Assembly (NCBI RefSeq): GCF_000972785.3
Contig: NZ_CP011253.3
Coordinates: 1,984,001-2,048,000, forward strand
Direction of reading: 5' to 3'
Length of the DNA stretch: 64,000 bases
Origin: Pandoraea oxalativorans
Lineage (GTDB): Bacteria > Pseudomonadota > Gammaproteobacteria > Burkholderiales > Burkholderiaceae
Position numbers and translations under genes: made by a program. The notes below the pieces were generated by a model. That model was not told the origin of the DNA, did no database searches, and saw only the letters and a list, made by a program, of their open reading frames with translations. Positions within the stretch are counted from its first letter, which is position 1, and every line of letters begins with the position of its first letter. Shown here one piece after another: positions 1 through 8,689 of this stretch.

Positions 1-292
1 CAGCTGTGGACCGCAACGAATCAGCATGGCGAAGAAGTGTGCCGTTTTCGGGGGACCGGCCTGTATCGCAAACGCGTGGTCTGAGCGCATATTTACCGGA
101 TCCTCGCCATCGAGCCGACCAGGCATCCGGTCGCCGATGCATCCGACGGGACGCACGAAGAGATGTCACTCACCAGAGAGTGACGGGGACGAAGAGCCTC
201 ATGATGGGATCGATATGACGTGGCGGGCGTGACGAAGCTACGATGTCACCCCCCTCGCACTTAAGCGTCGCGCCGGCCAGGCGCACAACTCG
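1..292. other. Intergenic stretch without a recognisable gene
   Basis: No frame in this stretch gives a convincing protein. The short open frames overlap each other and lack good ribosome binding sites. The only structure seen is a 7-bp inverted repeat, GTCACTC at 165-171 and GAGTGAC at 178-184, around a 6-nt loop, with no U tract. It could be the tail of a transcription unit starting outside the window. Confidence 0.4.
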
Positions 293-628
293 TCAATGCG
301 ACAAATCGCTCACCGATGCCGCCGGTGCGTCTCGCTTGACCTGGGTAATCCCGTCTTCCATCTGCTCGGCGGTCGAGAACATCTGGCTTTGGCCGATGAT
401 CTCGCCGTTGCGCGCCTTGAGCACGAAGTAGGGGCGCCCGGAAGTCGACGTTTTGCGCTCGAATCGGTGATCCTCAGCGGAATTCTTGCGAACGGATTCG
501 ATGCCGTTTTGCGCAGACGCTCGCGCCTTGTACGTCTCGGAGGAAAGGATGGTATGCCCGCTGTCGCCCAGCAGATGAAAGTGGAATTCACCGTTGGGGC
601 TGCGCTTGAGTTCGAACTTGCCTGACAT
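293..628 (-). CDS. YegP family protein (two DUF1508 repeats)
   Basis: The 111-residue product consists of two similar halves. The first starts GKFELKRSPNGEFHF and the second RFERKTSTSGRPYFVLK. Each has the strand-strand-helix pattern of DUF1508/YegP proteins, with the 'FVLKARNGEIIGQSQMFST' type core in the second half. YegP proteins are small cytosolic proteins of unknown role, often linked to stress. The frame is open further upstream, but the ATG at 628 is preceded by GGGAGATCC at a good distance and begins exactly at the family's usual N-terminus, so it was chosen. It is the last gene on the minus strand after the GST, with a 206-bp gap. Confidence 0.85.
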   Translation of the reverse strand: MSGKFELKRSPNGEFHFHLLGDSGHTILSSETYKARASAQNGIESVRKNSAEDHRFERKTSTSGRPYFVLKARNGEIIGQSQMFSTAEQMEDGITQVKRDAPAASVSDLSH

Positions 629-834
629 TTGTGGATCTCCCGGATCTTCCAATGGCCAGCGGCGAGGGACTGCGAACTGCAAGTGACGGCGGCAGAGCGC
701 CGCGTCGAAGAATGCGCCTAGATTAGCACCGCCAGCGCTTTGGCGAAACCGCACTTTGTTTCGAAGTGTAAACCACCTTGAGTGACAGCCCGTCGAACGG
801 CCCGGGACGCCGCCGTTCGACGGTCACACCGCGC

Positions 835-1527
835 TCAGCGGCGGGTGTATTGCGTCGCGCCGAAGAGCATTTCGCGCGCTTTGTCGTCCTGAAGCGGCTT
901 GCGGGCGTCGGCGAGCACCTTGATGCCGCGTTGCACCGCCGGGCGCGCTTCAATGGCTTCGAACCACTTCTGCACGTTCGGGAAGTCCGACAGCTCCACG
1001 CCCTGATTCTTCCACGAGCGCAGCCACGGCCAGATGGCGATGTCCGCCACGGTGTACATGTCGCCCGCGACGTACGGATGATCGCCAAGACGCTTGTCGA
1101 GCACGCCGTACAGACGTCGCGCCTCGTTGGTGTAGCGCTTGATCGCATAGTCGATCTTCTCGGGCGCATAGATCCGGAAGTGGTGCGCCTGACCGAGCAT
1201 CGGCCCCACGCCACCCATCTGGAACATCAGCCATTCGAGCGTTTCGTATTTGCCGCGCACGTCTTCCGGCAGGAAACGGCCGGTCTTGCCCGCGAGGTAC
1301 AGCAGGATTGCGCCGGACTCGAACAGGGAGATCGGCTTGCCGTCCGGGCCGTCCTCGTCGACGATGGCCGGGATCTTGTTGTTTGGCGAGATGGCGAGAA
1401 ATGTGTCCTTGAACTGATCGCCCGCACCGATATCGACGGCGTGTGCGTGATAAGCCAGCCCGCATTCTTCGAGCATGATGTGGACTTTGTGGCCGTTGGG
1501 CGTGGCCCAGGAGTAGACCTGAATCAA
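835..1527 (-). CDS. Glutathione S-transferase, YfcG/YghU-like
   Basis: A 230-residue GST-fold protein. The N-terminal thioredoxin-like domain (about 1-80) opens MIQVYSWATPNGHKV and carries the glutathione-binding segment NNKIPAIVDEDGPDG followed by LFESGAILLYLA. The all-helical domain follows. Thr9-Asn11 (TPN) at the active site, in place of the usual Tyr/Ser, resembles the disulfide-reductase Nu-class enzymes YfcG and YghU. The start is a TTG at 1527 with GAGGAG six bases upstream. It lies 235 bp downstream of the acyl-CoA dehydrogenase on the same strand and may be co-transcribed, though a GST is not an obvious pathway partner. The subfamily call is by resemblance only. Confidence 0.85.
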   Translation of the reverse strand: MIQVYSWATPNGHKVHIMLEECGLAYHAHAVDIGAGDQFKDTFLAISPNNKIPAIVDEDGPDGKPISLFESGAILLYLAGKTGRFLPEDVRGKYETLEWLMFQMGGVGPMLGQAHHFRIYAPEKIDYAIKRYTNEARRLYGVLDKRLGDHPYVAGDMYTVADIAIWPWLRSWKNQGVELSDFPNVQKWFEAIEARPAVQRGIKVLADARKPLQDDKAREMLFGATQYTRR

Positions 1528-1762
1528 TTGCGGCTCCTCAGGGAGGCGTCGAGCGAGCGACGCCGGCGGATCACGTCGTGCGTGGGTCGCTCAGGCGGCC
1601 CCGGAGGCACGGTGATGGCGCAAATGGCAAAGGGGCCGGGAGGGCGGCATCGTCCTCCCGGGGAAAACTGCCGGGAAATTACACCACAGAACGTTTTTCC
1701 CTGCCGGACGCCCGGTCGGCGGGGTCTGGCAGGCCCCGCCCGTTGCAACCGGGCGGTCACTC

Positions 1763-2992
1763 TCACTCGGGCGCGACGTCTGGATACTTCGCCAGTTCCA
1801 GCTTTGCGATGGCGTTGCGATGGACTTCGTCGGGACCGTCTGCGAAACGCAGGGTGCGGGCGCTGGCGTACGCGTACGCCAGCGGAAAATCGCCGGAAAG
1901 CCCCGCCGCCCCGTGGGCCTGAATCGCCCAGTCGATGACCTGACACGCCATGTTCGGTGCGACGACCTTGATCATCGCGATTTCTGCGCGCGCGGCCTTG
2001 TTGCCGACGGTGTCCATCATGTAGGCCGCCTTGAGCGTGAGCAGACGTGCCTGTTCGATCAGACACCGCGCCTCGCCGATGCGCTCGCGCGTGACGCCCT
2101 GCGTCGCGATCGGTTTGCCGAATGCCACGCGCGAAAGCGTGCGCTGACACATCAGCGACAGGGCACGCTCCGCCAGTCCGATGAGTCGCATGCAGTGGTG
2201 GATGCGGCCCGGACCGAGCCGTCCCTGTGCGATCTCGAAGCCGCGCCCTTCGCCGAGCAGCAGACTGCTTGCGGGCACGCGCACGTCGTCGAGCACGATC
2301 TCCATGTGGCCGTGTGGCGCGTCGTCGTAACCGAAGACCGTGAGCGGACGCACGCGCGAGACACCTCTCGCGTCGGCCGGAATCAGGATCATCGACTGCT
2401 GGGCGTGTTTCGGGGCGTCCGGGTCGGTCTTGCCCATCACGATGTAGAGCGCGCAGCGTGGATCGCCCGCCCCCGTCGACCACCACTTGCGACCACTGAC
2501 GACATAGTCGTCACCGTCGCGACGGATACGGCACTGCACGTTGGTGGCGTCGCTCGATGCGACGTCCGGCTCCGTCATCAGAAACGCCGAACGGATCTCG
2601 CCGCGCAGCAGCGGTTCGAGCCATTGCGCCTTCTGGGCGTCGGTGGCGTAGCGCTCAAGCGTCTCCATGTTGCCGGTGTCGGGCGCATTGCAGTTGAAGA
2701 CCTCCGGGGCCCACGGCACCTGTCCCATGATCTCGCATAGCGGCGCGTACTCGACGTTGGTCAGGCCTGCACCGCGACCGGAGTTGGGCAGAAACAGGTT
2801 CCACAGTCCGGCTTGCTGCGCGAGCGGCTTGAGACGTTCGATGACTTGCGAGGGCTGCCACGCGTCGCCATTGCGGCGGGCGATCTCGATCTCCTCGAGA
2901 TAACGCTGCTCGTTCGGAAAGATGTGCTCGTCGAAGAACGCTGAAAGACGCGAGCGCAACGCGTCGACTTTCGGGCTGTAGCTGAAGTTCAT
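1763..2992 (-). CDS. Acyl-CoA dehydrogenase, ACAD10/ACAD11-like
   Basis: A 409-residue flavoprotein of the acyl-CoA dehydrogenase fold. FAD and substrate motifs are visible ([47 protein letters not shown]), and these match the mammalian ACAD10/ACAD11 C-terminal domain better than ordinary fatty-acid dehydrogenases. Where classical short/medium-chain enzymes have the catalytic Glu in YEGT, this protein has ADGP (Asp at about residue 385) followed by DEVHR. That departure is typical of the ACAD10/11 group. The ATG at 2992 has GGAGACC upstream. It sits 51 bp after the APH-type phosphotransferase, recreating as separate genes the kinase-ACAD pair that is fused in ACAD10/11. Confidence 0.9.
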   Translation of the reverse strand: MNFSYSPKVDALRSRLSAFFDEHIFPNEQRYLEEIEIARRNGDAWQPSQVIERLKPLAQQAGLWNLFLPNSGRGAGLTNVEYAPLCEIMGQVPWAPEVFNCNAPDTGNMETLERYATDAQKAQWLEPLLRGEIRSAFLMTEPDVASSDATNVQCRIRRDGDDYVVSGRKWWSTGAGDPRCALYIVMGKTDPDAPKHAQQSMILIPADARGVSRVRPLTVFGYDDAPHGHMEIVLDDVRVPASSLLLGEGRGFEIAQGRLGPGRIHHCMRLIGLAERALSLMCQRTLSRVAFGKPIATQGVTRERIGEARCLIEQARLLTLKAAYMMDTVGNKAARAEIAMIKVVAPNMACQVIDWAIQAHGAAGLSGDFPLAYAYASARTLRFADGPDEVHRNAIAKLELAKYPDVAPE

Positions 2993-3043
2993 GAGGTCTC
3001 CGTGCGGTGACTGTCTGCTGCATCGGGGCGGGTCGGCGCGTAG

Positions 3044-4162
3044 TCAGGCATCACGCGGGCGCGTCGCGTTCATTGCACGCTGCGCATACGTCCAGGCGAG
3101 TTCGGCCACCGGGCGAGCACGTTTGCCTGCGTCCAGCGCCTGTTGGCTCGCGGCCGTGCCGTCGCTCACACGCTTCATGATCCCTTGCAGAATCGCGGCG
3201 ATGCGGAACATGTTGTACGCCAGATAGAAGTGCCATTGCGCAGGCGGAACGGTGCCCGTGCGCTCGCTGTATCGACGAATGTAGACGTCTTCACTCGGAA
3301 TGCCGAGTGCCGTCCAGTCGAGTCCGGCGATGCCGCGGAACACGCCCGGACTGACGTGCCACGCCATGCAGTGATAGGCGAAGTCCGCAATCGGGTCGCC
3401 GAGCGTCGACAATTCCCAGTCGAGCACGGCGAGCACGCGCGGCTCGCTTGGATGGAAGATCAGGTTGTCGAGACGGAAGTCGCCGTGGACGATGGTGGTG
3501 CGCTCGGGTGCGTGCGGCGTGCCGACCGGCAGATGGGCGGGCAGCCACTCGATGAGCCGGTCCATCGCCTCGATGGGTTCCGTCTCCGACGCACGGTACT
3601 GTTTGCTCCAGCGTGCGATCTGACGCGCGATGTAGTCCCCCGGCTTGCCAAACGATGTGAGACCGGCGGCGCGGTAATCGACACGATGCAGCGCTGCGAC
3701 GACGCGATTCATTTCGTCGTAGATCTCGCCGCGCTGCGTCGCCGTCATGCCCGGTAACGACGGGTCCCAGAGCACCCGCCCATCCACGAAATCCATGACG
3801 TAGAACGCCAGCCCGATCACGTTTTCGTCCTCGCATAGGCCCCGCATGCGGGCCACAGGGACGTCGGTGCTGGCGAGCGCGTCCATCACGCGGTATTCGC
3901 GTTCGATGGCGTGCGCAGAGGGGAGAAGCTTCGCCGCCGGGGCCGGTTTGGTGCGCAGCACGTAAGCGGCCGAGGGCGTGGTGAGACGGTAGGTCGGATT
4001 GGACTGGCCGCCGTTGAACTGCGTGAGCGTCAGCGGCCCGGAGAAGCCGTCGACGTTGGCGGTCAGCCAGCGTTCCAGCGCGGCGGTGTCGAACGGCGCA
4101 CGACTGCCCAGCGCCCGTTCGCCTGCAAATGCGGAAAAGTCCTGTACAAGCTCCTCGGCCAT
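3044..4162 (-). CDS. APH-fold phosphotransferase (ACAD10/11 kinase-like, LvaA-like)
   Basis: A 372-residue aminoglycoside-phosphotransferase-fold kinase. The nucleotide region NGGQSNPTYRL is at about 50-60, the catalytic loop HGDFRLDN at 226-233 and the metal-binding LDWE at 247-250. The LSTLGDPIADFAYHCMAW segment is characteristic of the ACAD10/11 kinase domain and the bacterial LvaA-type kinases rather than antibiotic-modifying enzymes. The probable substrate is a 4-hydroxyacyl-CoA, an inference from the adjacent ACAD. The start ATG at 4162 has AGGAGA at ideal spacing. Genes on both sides run in the same direction. It should not be read as an aminoglycoside resistance gene. Confidence 0.88.
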   Translation of the reverse strand: MAEELVQDFSAFAGERALGSRAPFDTAALERWLTANVDGFSGPLTLTQFNGGQSNPTYRLTTPSAAYVLRTKPAPAAKLLPSAHAIEREYRVMDALASTDVPVARMRGLCEDENVIGLAFYVMDFVDGRVLWDPSLPGMTATQRGEIYDEMNRVVAALHRVDYRAAGLTSFGKPGDYIARQIARWSKQYRASETEPIEAMDRLIEWLPAHLPVGTPHAPERTTIVHGDFRLDNLIFHPSEPRVLAVLDWELSTLGDPIADFAYHCMAWHVSPGVFRGIAGLDWTALGIPSEDVYIRRYSERTGTVPPAQWHFYLAYNMFRIAAILQGIMKRVSDGTAASQQALDAGKRARPVAELAWTYAQRAMNATRPRDA

Positions 4163-4298
4163 GCTGTCTCCTGCATTTCCGGTGCTGCGTTGATCGAGAC
4201 TGATTCTTGGGTTCGGCGTTTGCTGTTGTACGGCGGCGCGCTATGAAACAGGAGGGGCCGGGGCGGTCCCGGCCCGCAATGACGACGACGCGTGCCGT

Positions 4299-5054
4299 TC
4301 AGCCGCGCTGCCGCGTACGGACGAACGAGGCGAAAATCTTCTCCATGACCGTGAGCCGGTTATCGCGATGCAGCGGCTGTGGCGGGGCGAAATTCATGAG
4401 GCGCACCACCCAGTCCTGCGGCTTGTCGCCGACGTCGAGCGCATTGATGCACGCAGGCGTCTGGGCGAGCTGGCCGAGGAAGAGGCGTCCCAGCGGATGC
4501 AGGGCATGCGACAGAATCGCGCGATTCACGCCACCGTGCAACACCAGCAGCACCGTGTCCCACGACCTATCGGCGCGCAGTTCCGCGAGCGGCGGCACGA
4601 CCCGATCGAGCAGTTCGCGCACCGATTCGCCGTTCATGAAGCGTGTGTCTTCCGGCACAAGACCGTCGAACGCGGCGAGAAACGCTTGTGCCAGTTCGGC
4701 GGGGGGCAGGTCGGAGATCTTGCCCGCACGGATTTCCTGCCAGCACGGCCACGTCTCGATGGCGACGTCCTGTCCGGTTTCTGCGAGCACACGCTCGGCG
4801 GTCTCGCGCGTGCGCGGCAGGCCGGTCACGATGACCCGGTCGAAGCGAATGTTCTCGGCGGCGAAGGCGCGTCCGGCGGCGCTGGCCTGCGTGCGTCCCA
4901 GTTCGTTGAGCGGGACGGTGTCGGCATCGATCGGGTGGCCGCTGTCGTCGAAATACGTGACATCGCCGTGACGCATCAGATAGATGCGCCGACGTGCCGA
5001 CGGCGTGAAGGTCAACGGGCCGGTCTGGGTACCGAGTTGGCCGAGTGAACTCAT
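4299..5054 (-). CDS. Histidine phosphatase family protein
   Basis: A 251-residue branch-1 histidine phosphatase. The phosphohistidine motif appears as IYLMRHGDVTYFD near residue 35, with the LNELGRTQASAAGRAF segment, VIVTGLPRTRETAE, and the second catalytic histidine in LLVLHGGVNRAILS. It resembles phosphoglycerate-mutase-like phosphatases such as CobC, but no cobalamin genes are nearby. The start ATG at 5054 has AGGAGA eight bases upstream; an upstream in-frame start lacks this. It lies between the enoyl-CoA hydratase and the kinase on the same strand, so its substrate may be a phosphorylated intermediate or CoA-related metabolite of that pathway (inference). Confidence 0.85.
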   Translation of the reverse strand: MSSLGQLGTQTGPLTFTPSARRRIYLMRHGDVTYFDDSGHPIDADTVPLNELGRTQASAAGRAFAAENIRFDRVIVTGLPRTRETAERVLAETGQDVAIETWPCWQEIRAGKISDLPPAELAQAFLAAFDGLVPEDTRFMNGESVRELLDRVVPPLAELRADRSWDTVLLVLHGGVNRAILSHALHPLGRLFLGQLAQTPACINALDVGDKPQDWVVRLMNFAPPQPLHRDNRLTVMEKIFASFVRTRQRG

Positions 5055-5186
5055 GCGAGGAATCTCCTGAACGAATGCGGGCAGCGGGCTAGCAGGCCAG
5101 CGAGACTTGATGGCCAGATGCTGCGCCAAGGCATAAAGAGAGGGCGCACGCCGGTGGTTCGGGTACGCCCTCTGCGGGTACGCGTT

Positions 5187-5966
5187 TCAGGGGTATTTTG
5201 CCGGACGTTTTTCAAGGAAGGCACTGATGCCTTCCAGGCCGTCGGCATGGTGCAGCGACGCGACGAAATTATCGCGCTCGGCACCGAGTTGCGAGGTCAG
5301 CGTTTCGCTGGCGCCGCTGTCGATGAGCGATTTGATGCGGCCGACGGCGTTCGGCGAAAGTTGCGCCAGATCCGTCGCCCAGTTCAGTGCTTCGGCGCGG
5401 GCTTGTCCGGGGGCGACGACCCGGTTGACGAGTCCCGCGGTGGCGAGTCGCGCGGCCGATACCGGCTTGCCTTCGAGCAGGATCTCGGTGGCGAGTGGAC
5501 GGGGCAGGGCCTGCGAGAGGAACCACGAACCGCCGCCGTCGGGCGTGAGGCCGACTTTGACATACGCCATCACGAACTTGGCGTTATCGGCGGCGACGAG
5601 CAGATCGCAGGCGAGCGCGAGCGAGAAGCCCGCCCCGGCGGCCGCGCCTTCGACGGCGGCGATGATCGGCTTCGGGCACGCACGCAGCGCCTCGATCCAT
5701 TCGGCCAGCGCGTCGATGCTGGCCGCCTGCACCGTGGGGTCCTTCTGACGATTTTCCAGCAGGCGGTTCAGATTCCCGCCCGCGCAGAAGAAGTTGTCGG
5801 CCCCGGTGATCACGACAGCGCGCACGGACGCGTCGCGCTCGGCCGTGGTCAGCGCTTCGACGCCGGCGGCGTACATGTCGGGATGCAGGGCGTTACGCGC
5901 GCCGGGATTGGACAGCGTCAGCACCAGCGTCTGGTCGACGCGTTCCGCGAGCAGTTCAGCAGGCAT
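5187..5966 (-). CDS. Enoyl-CoA hydratase/isomerase family protein
   Basis: A 259-residue crotonase-fold protein. The oxyanion-hole segments are visible as ADNFFCAGGNLNRLLE (about 55-70) and AAVEGAAAGAGFSLALACDLLVAADNAKFVMAYVKVGLTPDGG, in which the second glutamate common to true hydratases is replaced by glycine/aspartate. It may therefore act as an isomerase or handle an unusual acyl-CoA. It follows the 3-hydroxyacyl-CoA dehydrogenase by 15 bp, clearly one operon. The ATG at 5966 has CGGAGAC upstream. Role in beta-oxidation of a side-chain or aromatic-derived acyl-CoA is inferred from context. Confidence 0.9.
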   Translation of the reverse strand: MPAELLAERVDQTLVLTLSNPGARNALHPDMYAAGVEALTTAERDASVRAVVITGADNFFCAGGNLNRLLENRQKDPTVQAASIDALAEWIEALRACPKPIIAAVEGAAAGAGFSLALACDLLVAADNAKFVMAYVKVGLTPDGGGSWFLSQALPRPLATEILLEGKPVSAARLATAGLVNRVVAPGQARAEALNWATDLAQLSPNAVGRIKSLIDSGASETLTSQLGAERDNFVASLHHADGLEGISAFLEKRPAKYP

Positions 5967-5981
5967 GAGTCGGTCTCCGGA

Positions 5982-7547
5982 TCACGCTTCTTCGGTGAGC
6001 AGCGACACGCCGAGTTGCGCGCGACGCGTGAGCCACGGCGACGGACGATAACGCGGGTCGCCGTAGAACGATTGCAGATGACGCAGAACCGTGAGCAACT
6101 GACGCGCCCCGACGGCGTCGCCCAGCGCGAGCGGCCCCCGGGCGTAACCGAGCCCCAGCGTGACGGCGCGGTCGATGTCGCCCGGCGTTGCGATACGTTG
6201 TTGTGCGATATCGGCGCCGATGTTCACGATGGTGGCGATCACGCGTTGTGCGACGAACCCGGCCGAATCGCGGATCACGGTCACCGGCGTGCCGCCGTGG
6301 GCGAACAGCGCGTGGGCGGCGTTGCGTGCGTCGGCCGTCGTCACGGGCGTGGTCATCAGCGTGTGACGCTTCGCGCCGGCGAGCGGCAGGAGCGTGTCGA
6401 TGGCGACGGTGCGCGTCGCGTCCAGACCCTGTTCGACGGCGCACGTCGTGGCGTCGAGACCGAGCGGCGTGACGACGATCACGGCGGTCTCGGACGGCTT
6501 CTCGCCGCTTTCGATGGTCACGCCCGTCGCACCCAGCAACTCGACGACGGCCGCAAAGCCGCGCGTATCCGCACGGCTCACCCAGACGCTCGCGGGCAGC
6601 GCGTCCGGCGCTGGGGCTTCGGGCGGCACCTGCTGCTTGCCGTCGACATAGCGATAGAAGCCTTCGCCGACCTTGCGCCCGAGCAGTCCGCCCGCGAAGC
6701 GCACGGCGGTGATCGGCGAGGGACGGAAGCGGGCTTCTTCGTAGAACTGGTGATAGATCGACTCCATCACGGGGTGCGAGACATCGAGCGCCGTGAGGTC
6801 GAGGAGTTCGAACGTGCCGAGGCGAAAGCCCGCCTGCTCGCGCAGGATGCGGTCAATGTCCGCAAAGCTCGCCACGCCTTCGCTCGCCACGCGCAGGCCT
6901 TCGGTGTTCATGCCGCGCCCGGCGTGGTTGACGATGAAGCCCGGCATGTCCTTGCAACGCACGGCCGTGTGGCCCATGCGCTGGCCGAGGGCGAGCAGCG
7001 CGTCGCCGACTTCCCGGTCGGTGCGCAGGCCGTCGATGACTTCGACCACCTTCATGAGCGGCACCGGATTGAAAAAGTGATAGCCCGCTACGCGTTCGGG
7101 CCGCTCGCACGCTGCCGCAATCGCCGTAATCGACAGCGACGACGTGTTGGACGCCAGAATCGCGTCGGCGGCAACGATGCCTTCGAGCGCGCGGAAGAGG
7201 TCGCGCTTGATCTCGATTTTCTCGACGATTGCCTCGATGACGAGCTGGCAATCCGCCAGGTCCTCCAGCGCGTTGCACGCGTGCAGACGTCCCATCGTCG
7301 CCTCAACGCTCGCCGCGTCGATCTTGCCCTTGGAAGCGAGCTTGTCCAGCGTGTCGCGCAAGGCGCCCAGCGCGGCTTGTACGGCGGCGGCGTTGGTGTC
7401 GTACAGCTTGACCGTCAGACCGGCTTGCGCGGCAATCTGCGCAATGCCACGCCCCATGGCGCCGGCACCGACGATGCCCAGAACGTCGATGGCCTTGCCG
7501 GCAGCGGCCGCCACGTTAGACGAGGAAGACGAGGGGGATGCAGTCAT
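5982..7547 (-). CDS. 3-hydroxyacyl-CoA dehydrogenase (two-domain, PaaH-like)
   Basis: A 521-residue NAD-dependent dehydrogenase oxidising 3-hydroxyacyl-CoA to 3-oxoacyl-CoA. The Rossmann motif GIVGAGAMGRGIAQIAAQAG begins about residue 24. ILASNTSSLSITAIAAACERPERVAGYHFFNPVPLMKVVEVI holds the conserved Ser and the catalytic His in HFFNPVP. The C-terminal 3HCDH domain is duplicated (IVNHAGRGMNTEGLRVASEG and, near the end, FVAQRVIATIVNIGADIAQ), the architecture of the phenylacetate enzyme PaaH and similar 500-residue dehydrogenases. It is the first gene of the minus-strand cluster. A TetR-style palindrome lies about 110 bp upstream. No other paa genes are present, so the substrate is open. Confidence 0.92.
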   Translation of the reverse strand: MTASPSSSSSNVAAAAGKAIDVLGIVGAGAMGRGIAQIAAQAGLTVKLYDTNAAAVQAALGALRDTLDKLASKGKIDAASVEATMGRLHACNALEDLADCQLVIEAIVEKIEIKRDLFRALEGIVAADAILASNTSSLSITAIAAACERPERVAGYHFFNPVPLMKVVEVIDGLRTDREVGDALLALGQRMGHTAVRCKDMPGFIVNHAGRGMNTEGLRVASEGVASFADIDRILREQAGFRLGTFELLDLTALDVSHPVMESIYHQFYEEARFRPSPITAVRFAGGLLGRKVGEGFYRYVDGKQQVPPEAPAPDALPASVWVSRADTRGFAAVVELLGATGVTIESGEKPSETAVIVVTPLGLDATTCAVEQGLDATRTVAIDTLLPLAGAKRHTLMTTPVTTADARNAAHALFAHGGTPVTVIRDSAGFVAQRVIATIVNIGADIAQQRIATPGDIDRAVTLGLGYARGPLALGDAVGARQLLTVLRHLQSFYGDPRYRPSPWLTRRAQLGVSLLTEEA

Positions 7548-7649
7548 TCGGAGTGTCTCGAAGTTGGTGTCGATGTCGTCGATCGGTATTGTGTGGGCGC
7601 TCAGGGCCTGCGCGAGGCTTAACCAGGCACTGCGTGCACGGGACTCGTC

Positions 7650-7675
7650 ATTCTATCGTCCGACCGGTCGGTCGG
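7650..7675 (-). promoter_or_regulatory. Probable promoter and TetR-type operator for the catabolic cluster
   Basis: A perfect 12-bp palindrome CCGACCGGTCGG at 7660-7671 (wider context CGACCGGTCGGTCGGG) lies directly upstream of a minus-strand TAGAAT (7655-7650) that fits a -10 box about 100 bp before the dehydrogenase start. Operators of this shape are typical of TetR-family regulators of fatty-acid and phenylacetate catabolism. No TetR gene is present in the window, so the regulator would act from elsewhere. The rest of the 7548-7953 gap holds no convincing gene; it contains one further palindrome, TTGAATTCAA at 7864-7873. Confidence 0.5.
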
Positions 7676-7953
7676 GAAATGAATTTCCTGCCGAATTGCC
7701 GGACGATGCAAACCGATGCCCAAACGCGTTGCGGCTATTGTCGCCGATCTCGCCGCCGTTGCCAGCGCTTGTTCCGCTGCGCGGTCGAGTGCGTGGATGT
7801 CTGCTCTTGCGGGCGCGAGGGGCGCGTGCACCGGCGGAGCGTCGGAATTCGGGACAGCTGGGGTTGAATTCAATTCACGCATGGTAGAGGCGTGCCGGTA
7901 CACTTTCGGTAACCGGTGGACGCGTCCACCGGCTCACTCACATGGGAGACATC

Positions 7954-8601
7954 ATGTTGAAGCTGTACGGCTTTCCGGTAAGCAACTATTACAACAAGGT
8001 TAAGGTTGTGCTGTACGAGAAGGGCGTGCCCTTCGAAGAGTCCGAATCCATTCCGTGTCAGGACGAGCCGCTGCTGCAATGCTCGCCGCTCGGTAAGGTG
8101 CCGTATCTGCAAACGGAACAAGGTTTCCTCGCTGAGTCGCAGGTGATCTGCGATTACCTTGAGGTGACGCATCCGACGCCGGCGCTCTTCTCCAGCGATC
8201 CGTGGCGACAGGCCAAGGAACGTGAGTTGCTAACGATGCTGGAATTGCATCTGGAGCTGGTGGTGCGTGAAGTGTACGGGCAGGCGTTCTTTGGCGGCAC
8301 GGCGTCGGAAGGCACGCGCAGCCGCACGGAGAAGCTGTTGCGCCGGAATATCGTCGCCTTCAAGCGCCTCGCGAAATTCGCACCGTTTGTCGCGGGCGAC
8401 ACGTTCACGATGGCCGACATCGCGGCAGGTATTCATCTGCCGATTCTCGGAATGGCGACGCAAGCCGTCTATGGCGAGGACTTCCTGCAAGCTGCCGATA
8501 TCGACTGGAAGGCGTACACGAAGCGCCTTGCCGAACGTGAATCGTTCCAGCGCGTGCGCGCCGAACAGAAGGCTTATCAGCAGGCGAAGAAGGCCGGGTA
8601 A
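7954..8601 (+). CDS. Glutathione S-transferase
   Basis: A 215-residue GST. It opens MLKLYGFPVSNYYNKVKVV, a thioredoxin-fold N-terminus with Ser/Tyr candidates for glutathione activation. The SPLGKVPYLQTEQGFLAESQVICDYLE segment is the glutathione gamma-glutamyl-binding region. The helical C-terminal domain includes FVAGDTFTMADIAAGIHLPI. The ATG at 7954 is preceded by GGGAGA with a 4-nt gap; a second in-frame ATG twelve bases upstream overlaps that ribosome site and was not chosen. The gene stands alone, ends in a strong terminator, and has no pathway neighbours to suggest a substrate. Confidence 0.88.
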   Translation: MLKLYGFPVSNYYNKVKVVLYEKGVPFEESESIPCQDEPLLQCSPLGKVPYLQTEQGFLAESQVICDYLEVTHPTPALFSSDPWRQAKERELLTMLELHLELVVREVYGQAFFGGTASEGTRSRTEKLLRRNIVAFKRLAKFAPFVAGDTFTMADIAAGIHLPILGMATQAVYGEDFLQAADIDWKAYTKRLAERESFQRVRAEQKAYQQAKKAG

Positions 8602-8624
8602 GCTTGTTTGGACCGCAAATGGAG

Positions 8625-8660
8625 ACGGCCGCCATCCGAGGGATGGCGGCCGTTTTCGTT
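8625..8660 (+). terminator. Intrinsic terminator after the GST gene
   Basis: A perfect 13-bp stem (ACGGCCGCCATCC at 8625-8637 with its complement at 8641-8653), a 3-nt loop and TTTTCGTT after it. It lies 23 bp past the GST stop. Because the stem is symmetric, it may also slow transcripts of the convergent aminotransferase gene. Confidence 0.85.
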
Positions 8661-8689
8661 GGAGGCGACGCCGGTCGCCAGCGACGTGC

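Noticed and set aside
1..292. A partial gene at the left edge
   Set aside because: No frame crosses the edge with plausible protein content; short frames only.
3044..4162. Aminoglycoside resistance phosphotransferase
   Set aside because: The fold is APH, but surrounding motifs and the adjacent ACAD match the ACAD10/11 kinase group, not antibiotic enzymes.
4999..7622. Long plus-strand frame of over 800 residues opposite the hydratase and dehydrogenase genes
   Set aside because: It is antisense to two well-recognised enzymes and is Arg/His/Gly-rich, typical of a shadow frame in high-GC DNA; no motif or ribosome site.
7619..7903. Possible 94-residue protein on the minus strand upstream of the dehydrogenase
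   Set aside because: Overlaps the predicted promoter and operator, has no ribosome site and no recognisable motif.
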